64,000 bases of DNA from Pseudoduganella armeniaca. Its GTDB lineage: Bacteria; Pseudomonadota; Gammaproteobacteria; Burkholderiales; Burkholderiaceae_D. This document shows positions 52,038 to 60,386 of the stretch, one piece after another; the stretch's first letter is position 1; each line of letters starts with the position of its first letter. Position numbers and translations under genes: made by a program. Under the pieces are notes generated by a model, which made no database searches, was not told where the DNA came from, and saw nothing but the letters and a program-made list of their open reading frames with translations. The stretch spans positions 5,518,001 through 5,582,000 of the forward strand of contig NZ_CP028324.1 in NCBI RefSeq assembly GCF_003028855.1. The letters are read 5' to 3'.

Positions 52038-52123
52038 GATGTAAATCCTTATGAGAGTGGTTTTAACCAAAGTCCCGCAACCGGCTGTTCGCGATACGCC
52101 TTCAGCCTTTTGCAGAGTTGCGA

Positions 52124-52168
52124 AGTATATTGCCACAACCGTGGTCCTGGGTTGTGATGGGCATCACA
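52124..52168 (-). promoter_or_regulatory. Crp-type site and promoter of the S-layer-like gene
   Basis: TGTGATGGGCATCACA (52153-52168) is an exact TGTGA-N6-TCACA palindrome. On the minus strand TATACT (52124-52129) lies 31.5 bp from the dyad centre, with no good -35 box, as expected for an activator-dependent class II promoter (centre near -43). Confidence 0.75.
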
Positions 52169-52287
52169 AATCAACCCTTTTTTGTGGCAAAACAGCGTCT
52201 TTTTTACAGTTCGTTTCAATTATAGGGACTTGCTGTACAAAAACTGAGCACGATTCCTTCGCTCAACAAGCGTTAAATGCGTTAACC

Positions 52288-52316
52288 AAAAAAAACGCAG
52301 GCAAAAAGCCTGCGTT
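52288..52316 (-). terminator. Terminator of the fecR-domain gene
   Basis: On the minus strand AACGCAGGC-TTTTT-GCCTGCGTT is followed by a long T-run (TTTTTT). It lies 24 bp past the stop codon. Confidence 0.9.
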
Positions 52317-52339
52317 CCTTGGGGTTGTAATAACGTTAT

Positions 52340-53719
52340 TTATTTTTTCCAGGTCGTTCCGCCGAATACGGTGATACCTGGTTTGGTAGTGTTCTTGAAT
52401 AGATACGCCGCCTCTTCCGCTTGGGCGCCGCTCAGATAACCGACGACGCGCGTCGGCGATGCGGCGTCATTCGTCATAAGGCCGCGCATGTCGATTACCC
52501 CACGCCCATTCACCTTGATCGAATCAGTAGCATCGGAAACGACTAATGCGGTCGTGAAAGTGCGATCGTTGAAGTTAATCCCCAGGGTGCCGGAATCGAC
52601 CTTGGCCGTCGTCTGAGCGCTGCCGCGCTGCATGAATGCTTCGCTGCCGTTGAGCGTGAAGCCGATCGTCCCCTCGGTCGGCATGACCAGTGTCGCATCC
52701 TTCTTGCGCGCAATCATGTAGCCATCGAGAAAGCGTGCGCTGTCCAGATTCTTGCCGTTGAAGCTGTCTGGCTTGACGATTTTGCCAGCCACGGTACTCC
52801 AACGCCCCCAGAAGACTTCCTGTGGCTTCGGCGGCAACGGCACCACGGGCGCGGTGGGCACTTGCGGGACCGCGGGCACCGCTGGGACCGCAGGCGCCTC
52901 CGGAGTTGGCTTGACCTCGATCACCGGCGGCGTGGTCACGATTGCCCCGCCACCGTTGCCTTCGTCCGGCGGCACGTTATTGGTCGTGCGCACGGCATTC
53001 AAGGCCAGCTCCCGCTGTGGATCGAGATTCACCTGCGCCGCGGGCAGCGGTGCCGCGGCGGCAACCTTGCCCACCGGTTCATCGGAACGCGGCTTCTCGT
53101 TCTGGTCCGGCGACAGCGCCGGGTTGTTCAGCAGTTGCGGCACGGGCTGGCCGCGCTGGATCTGCAGCAGGCCGGCCTGGCCAGCGAACAGCTCGCGGCT
53201 GGCCCCGCCTTCACACGGACCCACGCCTTCCGCCGTGCAGCCGGCGCCGAAGCCGGCCATCACGACGCCACCGGAGACGACCGAGACGCGCGAGGTATGC
53301 TGGTCGGTGAAGACGATGAAGTCGGTGCCGCGCACGCCGATCGCCGCGACCGGCGTGTTGAAGCGGAAGTTCTGGCGCGCGGCCTTGACACCTTGGCCGG
53401 AAATGGCGCGGGCGACGCCGTTCGTCAGCTCCAGCTTGACACGGGTATTGGCCGGGTTGGCGCTGTCGATGTGGTAGGCGGTCACCTTGGCACGGCTGTT
53501 CGGGCGCAGGATGAAGAAGCCGTTGTCGACCGTCTTGATGTAGACATAACCGTCGTTGCCGGTGACGATCTCGTCACCTTCCTGGACGACGGCGTCCAGC
53601 GTGGCCGACCTGTTGGCCAGTTCGGCCTTGCCCGTGACGAACACGACGCGGCCGGCGTCGCCGGCCCAGGCAGCGGCGCAGCAGACAAACATCAAACCGG
53701 CGGTAAGCAATCTGTGCAT
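52340..53719 (-). CDS. FecR-domain exported protein
   Basis: A 459-residue exported protein with signal peptide ('LLTAGLMFVCCAAAWAG'). A FecR domain (about 25-170) has 'GDEIVTGNDGYVYIKTVDNGFFILRPNSRAKV' (landmark pieces) and 'TPVAAIGVRGTDFIVFTD'. A Pro/Val/Ala-rich linker (about 255-300, with 'PAVPAVPAVPQVPTAPVVPLP') leads to a C-terminal strand-rich domain (about 320-459). It is not the sigma-regulator kind: no sigma factor is near and no anti-sigma N-terminus is present. It belongs to the FecR proteins found beside CHASE2 cyclases. A Crp-type site lies 46 bp upstream, shared with the divergent cyclase gene. It may sense or bind a surface glycan or matrix part. Confidence 0.85.
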   Translation of the reverse strand: MHRLLTAGLMFVCCAAAWAGDAGRVVFVTGKAELANRSATLDAVVQEGDEIVTGNDGYVYIKTVDNGFFILRPNSRAKVTAYHIDSANPANTRVKLELTNGVARAISGQGVKAARQNFRFNTPVAAIGVRGTDFIVFTDQHTSRVSVVSGGVVMAGFGAGCTAEGVGPCEGGASRELFAGQAGLLQIQRGQPVPQLLNNPALSPDQNEKPRSDEPVGKVAAAAPLPAAQVNLDPQRELALNAVRTTNNVPPDEGNGGGAIVTTPPVIEVKPTPEAPAVPAVPAVPQVPTAPVVPLPPKPQEVFWGRWSTVAGKIVKPDSFNGKNLDSARFLDGYMIARKKDATLVMPTEGTIGFTLNGSEAFMQRGSAQTTAKVDSGTLGINFNDRTFTTALVVSDATDSIKVNGRGVIDMRGLMTNDAASPTRVVGYLSGAQAEEAAYLFKNTTKPGITVFGGTTWKK

Positions 53720-53764
53720 AGAAATCTCCTTATCGCCCATTCTCCGGTGTTACAGTGAAAAATC

Positions 53765-53780
53765 TGTGATTTACGTCACA
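53765..53780. promoter_or_regulatory. Crp-type site between fecR-domain and cyclase genes
   Basis: TGTGATTTACGTCACA is an exact TGTGA-N6-TCACA palindrome. It is 46 bp before the FecR gene start and 148 bp before the cyclase start, so it could control either or both. A TATACT box (53859-53864) may serve the cyclase. Confidence 0.72.
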
Positions 53781-53927
53781 AATTACAACTGTTACACTTG
53801 GCGTTACAAGTTCCCGAGTTGCTTACGGTGAAACTTAGTTCTACGATGCCCGGCGCGTTATACTAGTCATCCATCGACCCGTGGGTTTTCCGCAACAGTT
53901 TAACCGGTACGCCGGCTCTCTTCCTCC

Positions 53928-55760
53928 ATGACGAATCCGGCCACTGCCCGCACCAATCCCGCCCCGGCGCTGCTGCTGCGCGGCGTGGTCGCGGCGGCCG
54001 TCGTCCTGATCGGCGCCCTGCCCCAGCTGGGCGATGCGCCGGCGCCGCTGCGCCTCGGTGGCGAGTGGCTGCGCGACCGCTTCATCCAGCTGGCGGCGCG
54101 CGAACTGCCGGACAACCGCATCCTCGTTGTCGACATCGACGAAAGCAGCCTGGCCGAACAGCCCTGGCCGTGGCCGCGCGCGCGTCTGGCCGACCTGGTC
54201 GAAGTGCTGCTGCAGAACGGCGCCCGCGGCGTCGCGCTCGACATCCTGCAAGAGAAGCCGGCGGACGCCGCGGGCGACGCGCGCATGGCCATGCTGGCCG
54301 CGCACGGGCCGGTCGTGCTGGCGCAGATGTTCGACTACGTCCGGCGCGGCAGTCCGCTGCACGCGGGCGTGCTGGGCGGCGGCGTCGGCGCGCCATCCCC
54401 AGCCGGGGCCGTGCCAGCGCACGGCTTTATCGGCAACCATCCGGGACTGGCACAGTCCCGCCATTTCGGCAATATCGGCGTGGTGCCGGACCCGGACGGC
54501 GTGTTGCGCCGCGTGCCGATGTATACCTGGTACGCGGGCCGCGTCTACCCTACGTTGTCGCGTGCCTTGCTCGAATGCTGTGCCAGCGCGGCGCCGCCCC
54601 TCGGGGCGACCGGCATGGCCCGCATTCCCTACACGCGCAGCTGGGAATCCTACGACGTCGCCAAGGCCGGCGACCTGCTGCGCGGCACGGTGCCGCCCGA
54701 GTTCATTCGCGGCCGCTACGTGCTGGTCGGCTCCTCTTCCCTCAGCATCGGCGATCGCCTGGCCACGCCGCTCGGCGCGTCCACGGCCGGCCTGCTGGTG
54801 CACGCAGCCATGCTCGGCGCCCAGCTCGACATGCTGGCCGGCACCGCACCAGCGCCGTGGGCCGGGCGCGCCGTCGCCGCGCTGTTCTGCGTGGCCCTGG
54901 CACTGCTGGCCAGCTACACGCTGCCGCGCCTGTCCGCTGCCGTCAACGCCCTGCTGCTGGGCGCGCTGGCCGCCGCATGGCTCGGCCTGGCCTACCTGAT
55001 GGCGCCGCACGATGCGCTGCTGGAACCGGGCGCCCCGCTGCTGGCGATCGCGTTCCTGCTGGCCGTGGCCGTGCCGATGCACTGGCAGCTGGCCCAGCAG
55101 CGTTCGCGCCAGCTGCTGGGCACGCTGCGCCAGTACGTGGCCAAGGCCGTCGTCGACGAACTGCTGCGCAGCGACCTGAAGGACCCGCTGGCGCCGCGCC
55201 TGCTGCAGGTGACCACGCTGATCGCCGACATGCAGGGCTATACCACCCAGGTCGAGTCGCTGTCGCTGGAACAAGCCGCGCGGCTGACCACCGATTTCCT
55301 CGATTGCCTGACCCGCCCCGTGCTCGAGAAGCAGGGTACGCTGGACAAGTACACCGGCGACGGCCTGGTCGCGTTCTGGGGCGCGCCGCTGCCGAACGAA
55401 CAGCACGCCGACCTGGCGCTGGACGCGGCCGCCGGCATCCTGCGCGAAGTGGCGCGCTTCAGCCAACTGCGCGCGGCGCAAGGCCTGCCGCCGCTACGGG
55501 TGCGCATCGGCATCGAAAGCGGTCCGGCCATGGCGGGCGACTACGGCACCAGCTTCCGCAGCATTTATACCGCTGTCGGTGACAGCGTCAATACGGCATC
55601 GCGGCTGGAACAAGCCGCGCGCGACTATCCCCATGATGTCATCGTCGGCGAAGGCACGGTGGCATTGTCGCAACGCCACCGCTTCCTGCCGCTGGGCGAG
55701 CGCACCTTGCGCGGCAAGGAACGGCCGATCAAGGTCTACACCCTGGCGGAGGCGGCATGA
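53928..55760 (+). CDS. CHASE2-domain adenylate cyclase (class III)
   Basis: A 610-residue membrane cyclase. One N-terminal span, a periplasmic CHASE2 domain (about 40-300, starting 'ILVVDIDESSLAEQPWPWPR'), three clustered spans (about 313-385), then a class III cyclase domain (about 425-605). Catalytic residues are intact: metal Asp434 ('LIADMQGYT') and Asp478, adenine-selecting Lys474 ('LDKYTGDGLVAFWG'), and transition-state Asn555 and Arg559 ('VGDSVNTASRLE'). It should make cAMP in response to an outside signal. It overlaps the next gene by ATGA and is divergent from the FecR gene. The Crp-type regulator 1.6 kb downstream is its likely effector. Confidence 0.92.
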   Translation: MTNPATARTNPAPALLLRGVVAAAVVLIGALPQLGDAPAPLRLGGEWLRDRFIQLAARELPDNRILVVDIDESSLAEQPWPWPRARLADLVEVLLQNGARGVALDILQEKPADAAGDARMAMLAAHGPVVLAQMFDYVRRGSPLHAGVLGGGVGAPSPAGAVPAHGFIGNHPGLAQSRHFGNIGVVPDPDGVLRRVPMYTWYAGRVYPTLSRALLECCASAAPPLGATGMARIPYTRSWESYDVAKAGDLLRGTVPPEFIRGRYVLVGSSSLSIGDRLATPLGASTAGLLVHAAMLGAQLDMLAGTAPAPWAGRAVAALFCVALALLASYTLPRLSAAVNALLLGALAAAWLGLAYLMAPHDALLEPGAPLLAIAFLLAVAVPMHWQLAQQRSRQLLGTLRQYVAKAVVDELLRSDLKDPLAPRLLQVTTLIADMQGYTTQVESLSLEQAARLTTDFLDCLTRPVLEKQGTLDKYTGDGLVAFWGAPLPNEQHADLALDAAAGILREVARFSQLRAAQGLPPLRVRIGIESGPAMAGDYGTSFRSIYTAVGDSVNTASRLEQAARDYPHDVIVGEGTVALSQRHRFLPLGERTLRGKERPIKVYTLAEAA

Positions 55761-57016
55761 GGCGCCTGTTGTGGACCTGGCTGCTGGCCCTGTGCTGCGG
55801 CGCCGCCGCCGCGCAGGAGACGGACGTGCCCACGCCCGCCGCTGCGCCCGCCTACGAACCGGTGCGCAATCCGGAAATGTACCGTGAAGCCCTGCGCCTG
55901 CTGAACGAAGGCCGGCCGGACGAGGCCGCGGTACTGTTGCAGCGCTTTCTGCAACAGGAACCGGAACACGCCGGGGCCTGGCTCGACCTGGCCCTCAGTG
56001 AATGCGAACTGGGCAACAGCGACGAAGCGCTCCGCCTGTTCGGTGCGATCGAGGAACGCTTCGACCCACCGCCCGGCATCCGCGAGGTCATCGCGGCACG
56101 CCGCGCCGAGGGCTGCCAGCGCGCGCGGGTGCGGCCAGCGTCGTGGCTGCTCAGCGTGTCACGCGGGCGCAGCGACAACGTCAACCAGGGTGCCAGCAGC
56201 CCCACCGGCGTCATCGGCAGCGGCGGCAACCAGACCGACTTCGAACTCGACCCGGCGTTCCTGCCGAAGGCGGACAACTACGTGACCGCCACCGCCTCGT
56301 TCCTGAAGCCCCTGAACAATAAGGGCACGCTGGCGATCGTGCAGGCCTACGCCATCCGGCACGACAGCGTCGGTGAACAGGACGTGTCGTCGCTGCTGGG
56401 CGCGATCGAACACGGCATGACGCTCGGCACCTGGCGCGTGCGCGGCACCGCCGCCATTGGCGCCACCACGCTGGGCGGTCAGCTGTACCAGCGCCAACAA
56501 CAAGCACAGGTGCGGGTAATGCCGCCGATCCCGCTGCCGAAATACCTCGACCTGTCGATCGCGGCCAACGTCAACCACGTCAACTACCCCACGCGCGACA
56601 GCTACGACGGCAATACCTGGGAGCTGAGCAGCACGCTGACCTACCGCAACCAGAGCAACCAGGTGCTGCTGACGGCCAGCCGGCTGTACGACGATGGTGC
56701 CGCCGCCCGTCCCGGCGGCGACCGCAAAGGCTGGTTCGGCAACCTGCAATGGTATACTTCACTGGGCGGCGGCTGGTTTGCCGAGGCGGGCCTGAGCCAC
56801 CAGATCTGGCTCGGCAGCAAGGTGTATTCGCCCGAGCTGATCGACGTCGTGCGGCGCCAGCAAACCACCACGGGGCGTGCCGCCATACAGTATTATTTCC
56901 GCCCCAACAGCAGCCTGTACCTCGAAGGACGCGCCACGCGCAACCACGAGAACATCGGGCTGTTCCAATACAATGTACGCTCGGTTCAGCTTGGCTTGCG
57001 CTGGGATAATTTCTAA
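55757..57016 (+). CDS. TPR plus outer-membrane beta-barrel protein
   Basis: A 419-residue exported protein. The signal peptide ends near 'CCGAAAAQ'. TPR-like helices (about 40-115; 'ALRLLNEGRPDEAAVLLQRFLQQEPEHAGAWLDLAL' in landmark pieces) are followed by a beta-barrel of about 14 strands that ends in aromatic 'SVQLGLRWDNF'. The layout resembles surface lipoprotein assembly modifier (Slam/DUF560) proteins, which move proteins or lipoproteins to the cell surface, but I call this only by pattern. It is translationally coupled to the cyclase (ATGA) and 25 bp upstream of the VanZ-like gene, so its role is linked to the same signalling unit. Confidence 0.8.
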   Translation: MRRLLWTWLLALCCGAAAAQETDVPTPAAAPAYEPVRNPEMYREALRLLNEGRPDEAAVLLQRFLQQEPEHAGAWLDLALSECELGNSDEALRLFGAIEERFDPPPGIREVIAARRAEGCQRARVRPASWLLSVSRGRSDNVNQGASSPTGVIGSGGNQTDFELDPAFLPKADNYVTATASFLKPLNNKGTLAIVQAYAIRHDSVGEQDVSSLLGAIEHGMTLGTWRVRGTAAIGATTLGGQLYQRQQQAQVRVMPPIPLPKYLDLSIAANVNHVNYPTRDSYDGNTWELSSTLTYRNQSNQVLLTASRLYDDGAAARPGGDRKGWFGNLQWYTSLGGGWFAEAGLSHQIWLGSKVYSPELIDVVRRQQTTTGRAAIQYYFRPNSSLYLEGRATRNHENIGLFQYNVRSVQLGLRWDNF

Positions 57017-57041
57017 CGTAGTGCAAGCTGGAGTTGCTTCG

Positions 57042-57374
57042 ATGATGGGCTGGGAAGTATGGATGTTCGCCGCCGTGGTCGCGGCGGTGGCGGTGGGCTG
57101 CCTGATGCCCACGCATTGGCTGCCGCCCCTGCCCCATGACAAATGGCTGCACTTCGGCGCGTACGCCGGCCTGACCTTGCTGGCCGCCCGGATCGCCCCG
57201 GGGTGGACCGAGCTCAAGTTCTGGGCGCTGGGCCTGCTGGTGGCCGGCTGGCTGATCGAACTCTTGCAAATGCTGGTTCCCGGACGCAATTTTTGCTGGC
57301 GCGACATGGGGGCCAACGCGGCCGGCGTCGCCGCCGCCAGCGTTGCCGCCATGCTGCTGAAAACCATAATGTAG
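57042..57374 (+). CDS. VanZ-like membrane protein
   Basis: A 110-residue membrane protein with three or four spans and the VanZ-like pattern 'LPHDKWLHFGAYAGLTLLAA' and 'WLIELLQMLVPGRNFCWRDMGANAAGV' (landmarks HDKxxHFxAY, ELLQxxxPGRxxxxxDxxAN). VanZ-family proteins affect glycopeptide susceptibility in Gram-positives, but in Proteobacteria they often sit by surface-glycan genes and have no known role. GGAG lies eight bases before the start. It is two bases from the Crp-family gene, so the two share a transcript. Confidence 0.86.
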   Translation: MMGWEVWMFAAVVAAVAVGCLMPTHWLPPLPHDKWLHFGAYAGLTLLAARIAPGWTELKFWALGLLVAGWLIELLQMLVPGRNFCWRDMGANAAGVAAASVAAMLLKTIM

Positions 57375-57376
57375 AG

Positions 57377-58144
57377 ATGACGAGCAAACCGAACAACCAG
57401 ATCGTGACGAAGGACGCCACGTCGTCCCCGGATACGGCGACGGCTTCCGCGCCGGGGGAGCAGTCTCCGGCCAACCTGCAGGTCCACCTGCGCAGGATTC
57501 CACTCCTGGCCGAACTGAGCGAAGAGGAGATGGCGCGCGTGAAGGCCGACATCCGCATTCGCCAGTATGCCAAGCGCGACGTCGTGCTGCAAAAGGGCGC
57601 GGCCGGCGACAGCCTGCTGTTCCTGCTGACGGGCTCGCTGCAGGTGATCGACATCACCGAGGACGGCCGCGCCATCGGCCTGCGCATGCTGCAGCCGGGC
57701 GACTTCTTCGGTGAAATCGCCGTCATCAACGGCACGATGCGCTCCGCTTCGGTGGTGGCCGTGACGCCGGTCCTGGTCGCGCTGCTGCCGCGCCAGACCG
57801 CGCTGCACCTGTTCGCGCACTCGCCTTCCGTGGCGAACCAGATGCTGCGCTTCCTGGCCGAGAAGGTGCAGCGCGATTCCGAATTCCGCGCCCTGCTCAG
57901 CATTCACAATACAGCCCGCCGCATCTACACCTTCATCAACCTGTTGAAGGAAAAGAAAGAAGGCGACGTGCACGTGGTCGAGAACCTGCCGACGCACCAG
58001 GACATCGCCAACATGATCAATACCAGCCGCGAGACCGTCACCCGCACCTTGCTGGCGCTAGTGCAGCAAGGTATTGTGCAGAAGGGCACGCACAAGCTGA
58101 TCATCGTCAAGCCAGAGGCGCTGCAGAAGCTCACGCAGGGTTGA
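57377..58144 (+). CDS. Crp/Fnr-family transcription regulator
   Basis: A 255-residue Crp-family protein. A 35-residue Ser/Thr/Ala lead precedes the cNMP-binding domain (about 42-155). The phosphate-binding cassette keeps Gly112-Glu113 and Arg122-Ser123 ('FFGEIAVINGTMRSASVVA'), the residues that hold cAMP in E. coli Crp. The winged helix has the recognition helix 'NTSRETVTRTLLAL', with Arg218, Glu219 and Arg223 as in Crp, which predicts TGTGA half-sites. It has no Cys cluster, so it is not an Fnr-type iron-sulfur sensor. It follows the VanZ-like gene by two bases. Exact TGTGA-N6-TCACA sites occur upstream of three nearby units. Confidence 0.93.
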   Translation: MTSKPNNQIVTKDATSSPDTATASAPGEQSPANLQVHLRRIPLLAELSEEEMARVKADIRIRQYAKRDVVLQKGAAGDSLLFLLTGSLQVIDITEDGRAIGLRMLQPGDFFGEIAVINGTMRSASVVAVTPVLVALLPRQTALHLFAHSPSVANQMLRFLAEKVQRDSEFRALLSIHNTARRIYTFINLLKEKKEGDVHVVENLPTHQDIANMINTSRETVTRTLLALVQQGIVQKGTHKLIIVKPEALQKLTQG

Positions 58145-58208
58145 TTTTTGCCTACCAACAGCAACTCGTAACAATTGGTAAGCAGGCAATTATTTATTTC
58201 TGTCATGC

Positions 58209-58214
58209 TATAAT
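58209..58214 (+). promoter_or_regulatory. Candidate -10 box of the O-polysaccharide cluster
   Basis: TATAAT stands 152 bp before the wzm start in a locally AT-rich stretch. The -35 region is poor. No JUMPstart element is visible in the leader. Confidence 0.45.
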
Positions 58215-58365
58215 CGAAAACTTTACCGGGGCTATTCGCGCCCGGTATGCCGGCCCCTGGCGCACTCCCGCGCCGCCGGCCCGATAACACCATTGCCATG
58301 ACCATCGTTCCGCTTTTTTCCACCCGGCCGCGCTTGCCGCTGCCGTCACTGCGCAGGTGCGCGCC

Positions 58366-59166
58366 ATGATTTCACCCGCGATGCTGAGCGGAGTCTGGCG
58401 CTACCGCGGCTTCATCAGCGGCAGCCTGAAACGCGAATTCCAGTCGAAGTACCGTAATTCGCTGCTGGGCGCGGCATGGACCGTGCTGAACCCGCTGGCG
58501 ATGATCGTCGTCTACACGGTGATTTTCTCGCAGGTCATGCACAACCGCCTGCAAGGCATGGACTCGCCCTTCGCCTACAGCATCTACCTGTGCGCAGGCG
58601 TGCTGACCTGGGGCCTGTTCGCCGAGATCACGGGTCGCGGCCAGACGGTATTCCTGGAAAACGCCAACCTGATCAAGAAGCTGCAGTTTCCCCGCATCTG
58701 CCTGCCGATCATCGTCGTTCTGAACGCGCTGGTGAACTTCGGCATCATCTTCGGCTTGTTTATCGTGTTCCTGGTCGCCACAGGCAACTTCCCCGGGCTG
58801 GTGTTTTTCGCCCTCATCCCGGTGCTGCTGGCGATGATCCTGTTCGCGATCGGCCTGGGCATGATCCTGGGCGTGCTGAACGTGTTCTTCCGCGATGTCG
58901 GCCAGTTCTTCACGATCCTGCTGCAGTTCTGGTTCTGGTTCACGCCGATCGTGTACTCGGCCTCGATCCTGCCGGAAGGCGTGCGCGCGCTGCTGCGATT
59001 CAATCCGATGGCCGCCGTCGTGATGGCGTGCCAGGAAATCCTCGTGTACGGCCGCCTGCCTGACTGGCAGAGCCTGCTGCCGGTGACGGTGCTGGCCGTG
59101 CTGTGCTGCATGCTGGGCATGCATCTGTTCCGCCGCCGCGCGGGTGAAATGGTGGACGAACTGTAA
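58366..59166 (+). CDS. wzm: Polysaccharide ABC exporter, permease (Wzm-like)
   Basis: A 266-residue ABC-2-type permease with six spans. Family marks are 'RYRGFISGSLKREFQSKYRNSLLGAAWTVLNPL' (landmarks FxxREFxxKYRxSxLGxxWxxxxPL) and 'QFWFWFTPIVYSASILPEG'. With Wzt it moves lipid-linked O-polysaccharide across the inner membrane. I start at ATG 58366; a GTG at 58357 is possible. The stop overlaps the wzt start (TAATG). It opens an ABC-dependent O-antigen cluster. Confidence 0.92.
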   Translation: MISPAMLSGVWRYRGFISGSLKREFQSKYRNSLLGAAWTVLNPLAMIVVYTVIFSQVMHNRLQGMDSPFAYSIYLCAGVLTWGLFAEITGRGQTVFLENANLIKKLQFPRICLPIIVVLNALVNFGIIFGLFIVFLVATGNFPGLVFFALIPVLLAMILFAIGLGMILGVLNVFFRDVGQFFTILLQFWFWFTPIVYSASILPEGVRALLRFNPMAAVVMACQEILVYGRLPDWQSLLPVTVLAVLCCMLGMHLFRRRAGEMVDEL

Positions 59167-60386
59167 TGGGCAGCATACGCGTCAAGCAACTGGGCAAGGC
59201 CTACAAGATCTACGACAAGCGCTGGCACCGGCTGGTCGAATGGCTGCTGCCGTTCCGCGGCCCGCTGCACCGTGAGAAGTGGGTGCTGAACGACATCAGC
59301 TTCCAGCTCGCTCCGGGCGAGGCGGTGGGCATCATCGGCATCAACGGCGCCGGCAAGAGCACGCTGCTGAAACTGATCACGGGCACCGCCCAGCCGACCA
59401 CGGGCAGCGTGGCGATCGACGGCCGCGTGGCCGCCCTGCTGGAGCTGGGCATGGGCTTCCATCCCGACTTCACCGGCCGCCAGAACGTCTACATGGCCGG
59501 CCAGCTGATCGGCATGTCGGTCGAGGAAATCAGCGGCCTGATGCCGGAGATCGAGGCGTTCGCCGACATCGGCGACTACATCGACCAGCCGGTACGGGTG
59601 TATTCCTCGGGCATGCAGATGCGCCTGGCCTTCTCGGTGGCGACGGCGCGCCGGCCGGACGTGCTGATCGTCGACGAGGCGCTGTCCGTCGGCGACGCCT
59701 ACTTCCAGCACAAGAGTTTCGACCGCATCCGCGCCTTCCGCAAGCTGGGCACCACGCTGCTGATCGTCAGCCACGACCGCGCCGCGATGCAGTCGATCTG
59801 TGACCGCGCGATCCTGCTGGACCGCGGCCGCCTGGCCAAGCAGGGCACGCCGGAAGAGGTGATGGACTACTACAACGCGCTGATCGCCGAGCGCGAGGGC
59901 AGCACCGTGGAGCAGACCGTGACGGCCGAGGGCCGCACCCAGACGGTGTCCGGCAGCGGCGAGGCGACCGTCAGCGAGATCGTGCTGGAAAACGACAAGG
60001 GCGAACCGGTCGAAATGCTCAATGTGGGCACGGCGGTGACGCTGCGCGTGAAGGTGCGCGTGCACGCCGACCTGCCGCGCCTGGTGCTGGGCTACATGAT
60101 CAAGGATCGCCTCGGCCAGCCGATCTACGGCACCAACACGCACCACATGCAGATGCCGCTGGAGAACGTGAAGGCGGGCGAGACGCCGGAATTCCGCTTC
60201 CGCTTCCCGCTCAACCTGGGTGCCGGCAGCTACTCCGTCACCACCGCCCTGACCAGCAGCGAAACCCATCTGGCCAACAATTACGAGTGGCGCGACCTGG
60301 CGCTGCTGTTCATCGTCATGAACATGAACCGGCGCGAATTCGTCGGCAGCAGCTGGCTCGAACCCGCCGTGGAGATCGACCGATGA
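59166..60386 (+). CDS. wzt: Polysaccharide ABC exporter, ATPase with carbohydrate-binding tail (Wzt-like)
   Basis: A 406-residue ATPase. The nucleotide-binding part (1-245) has Walker A 'GINGAGKST', the Wzt-type signature 'VYSSGMQMRLAFSVATA' and Walker B 'VLIVDEALS'. The last 140 residues (about 265-406) are a beta-sandwich with 'EIVLENDKGEPVEMLNVGTAVTLRV' (landmarks), the Wzt C-terminal domain that recognises the finished, capped chain end in E. coli O9a-type systems. This tail suggests export depends on a terminal modification, most likely made by the methyltransferase just downstream, which overlaps by ATGA. Confidence 0.94.
   Translation: MGSIRVKQLGKAYKIYDKRWHRLVEWLLPFRGPLHREKWVLNDISFQLAPGEAVGIIGINGAGKSTLLKLITGTAQPTTGSVAIDGRVAALLELGMGFHPDFTGRQNVYMAGQLIGMSVEEISGLMPEIEAFADIGDYIDQPVRVYSSGMQMRLAFSVATARRPDVLIVDEALSVGDAYFQHKSFDRIRAFRKLGTTLLIVSHDRAAMQSICDRAILLDRGRLAKQGTPEEVMDYYNALIAEREGSTVEQTVTAEGRTQTVSGSGEATVSEIVLENDKGEPVEMLNVGTAVTLRVKVRVHADLPRLVLGYMIKDRLGQPIYGTNTHHMQMPLENVKAGETPEFRFRFPLNLGAGSYSVTTALTSSETHLANNYEWRDLALLFIVMNMNRREFVGSSWLEPAVEIDR

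Larger units (their letters stand above)
52038..52339. other. Control region of the S-layer-like gene and terminator of fecR
   Basis: This 302-bp gap holds the FecR-gene terminator (52288-52316), a Crp-type palindrome (52153-52168) and a likely promoter, then a leader of about 80 bp before the S-layer start. No other gene is visible. Confidence 0.7.

Noticed and set aside
52340..53719. FecR protein as an anti-sigma regulator of an iron uptake system
   Set aside because: There is no sigma factor, no TonB receptor and no anti-sigma N-terminal region; it has a signal peptide instead.
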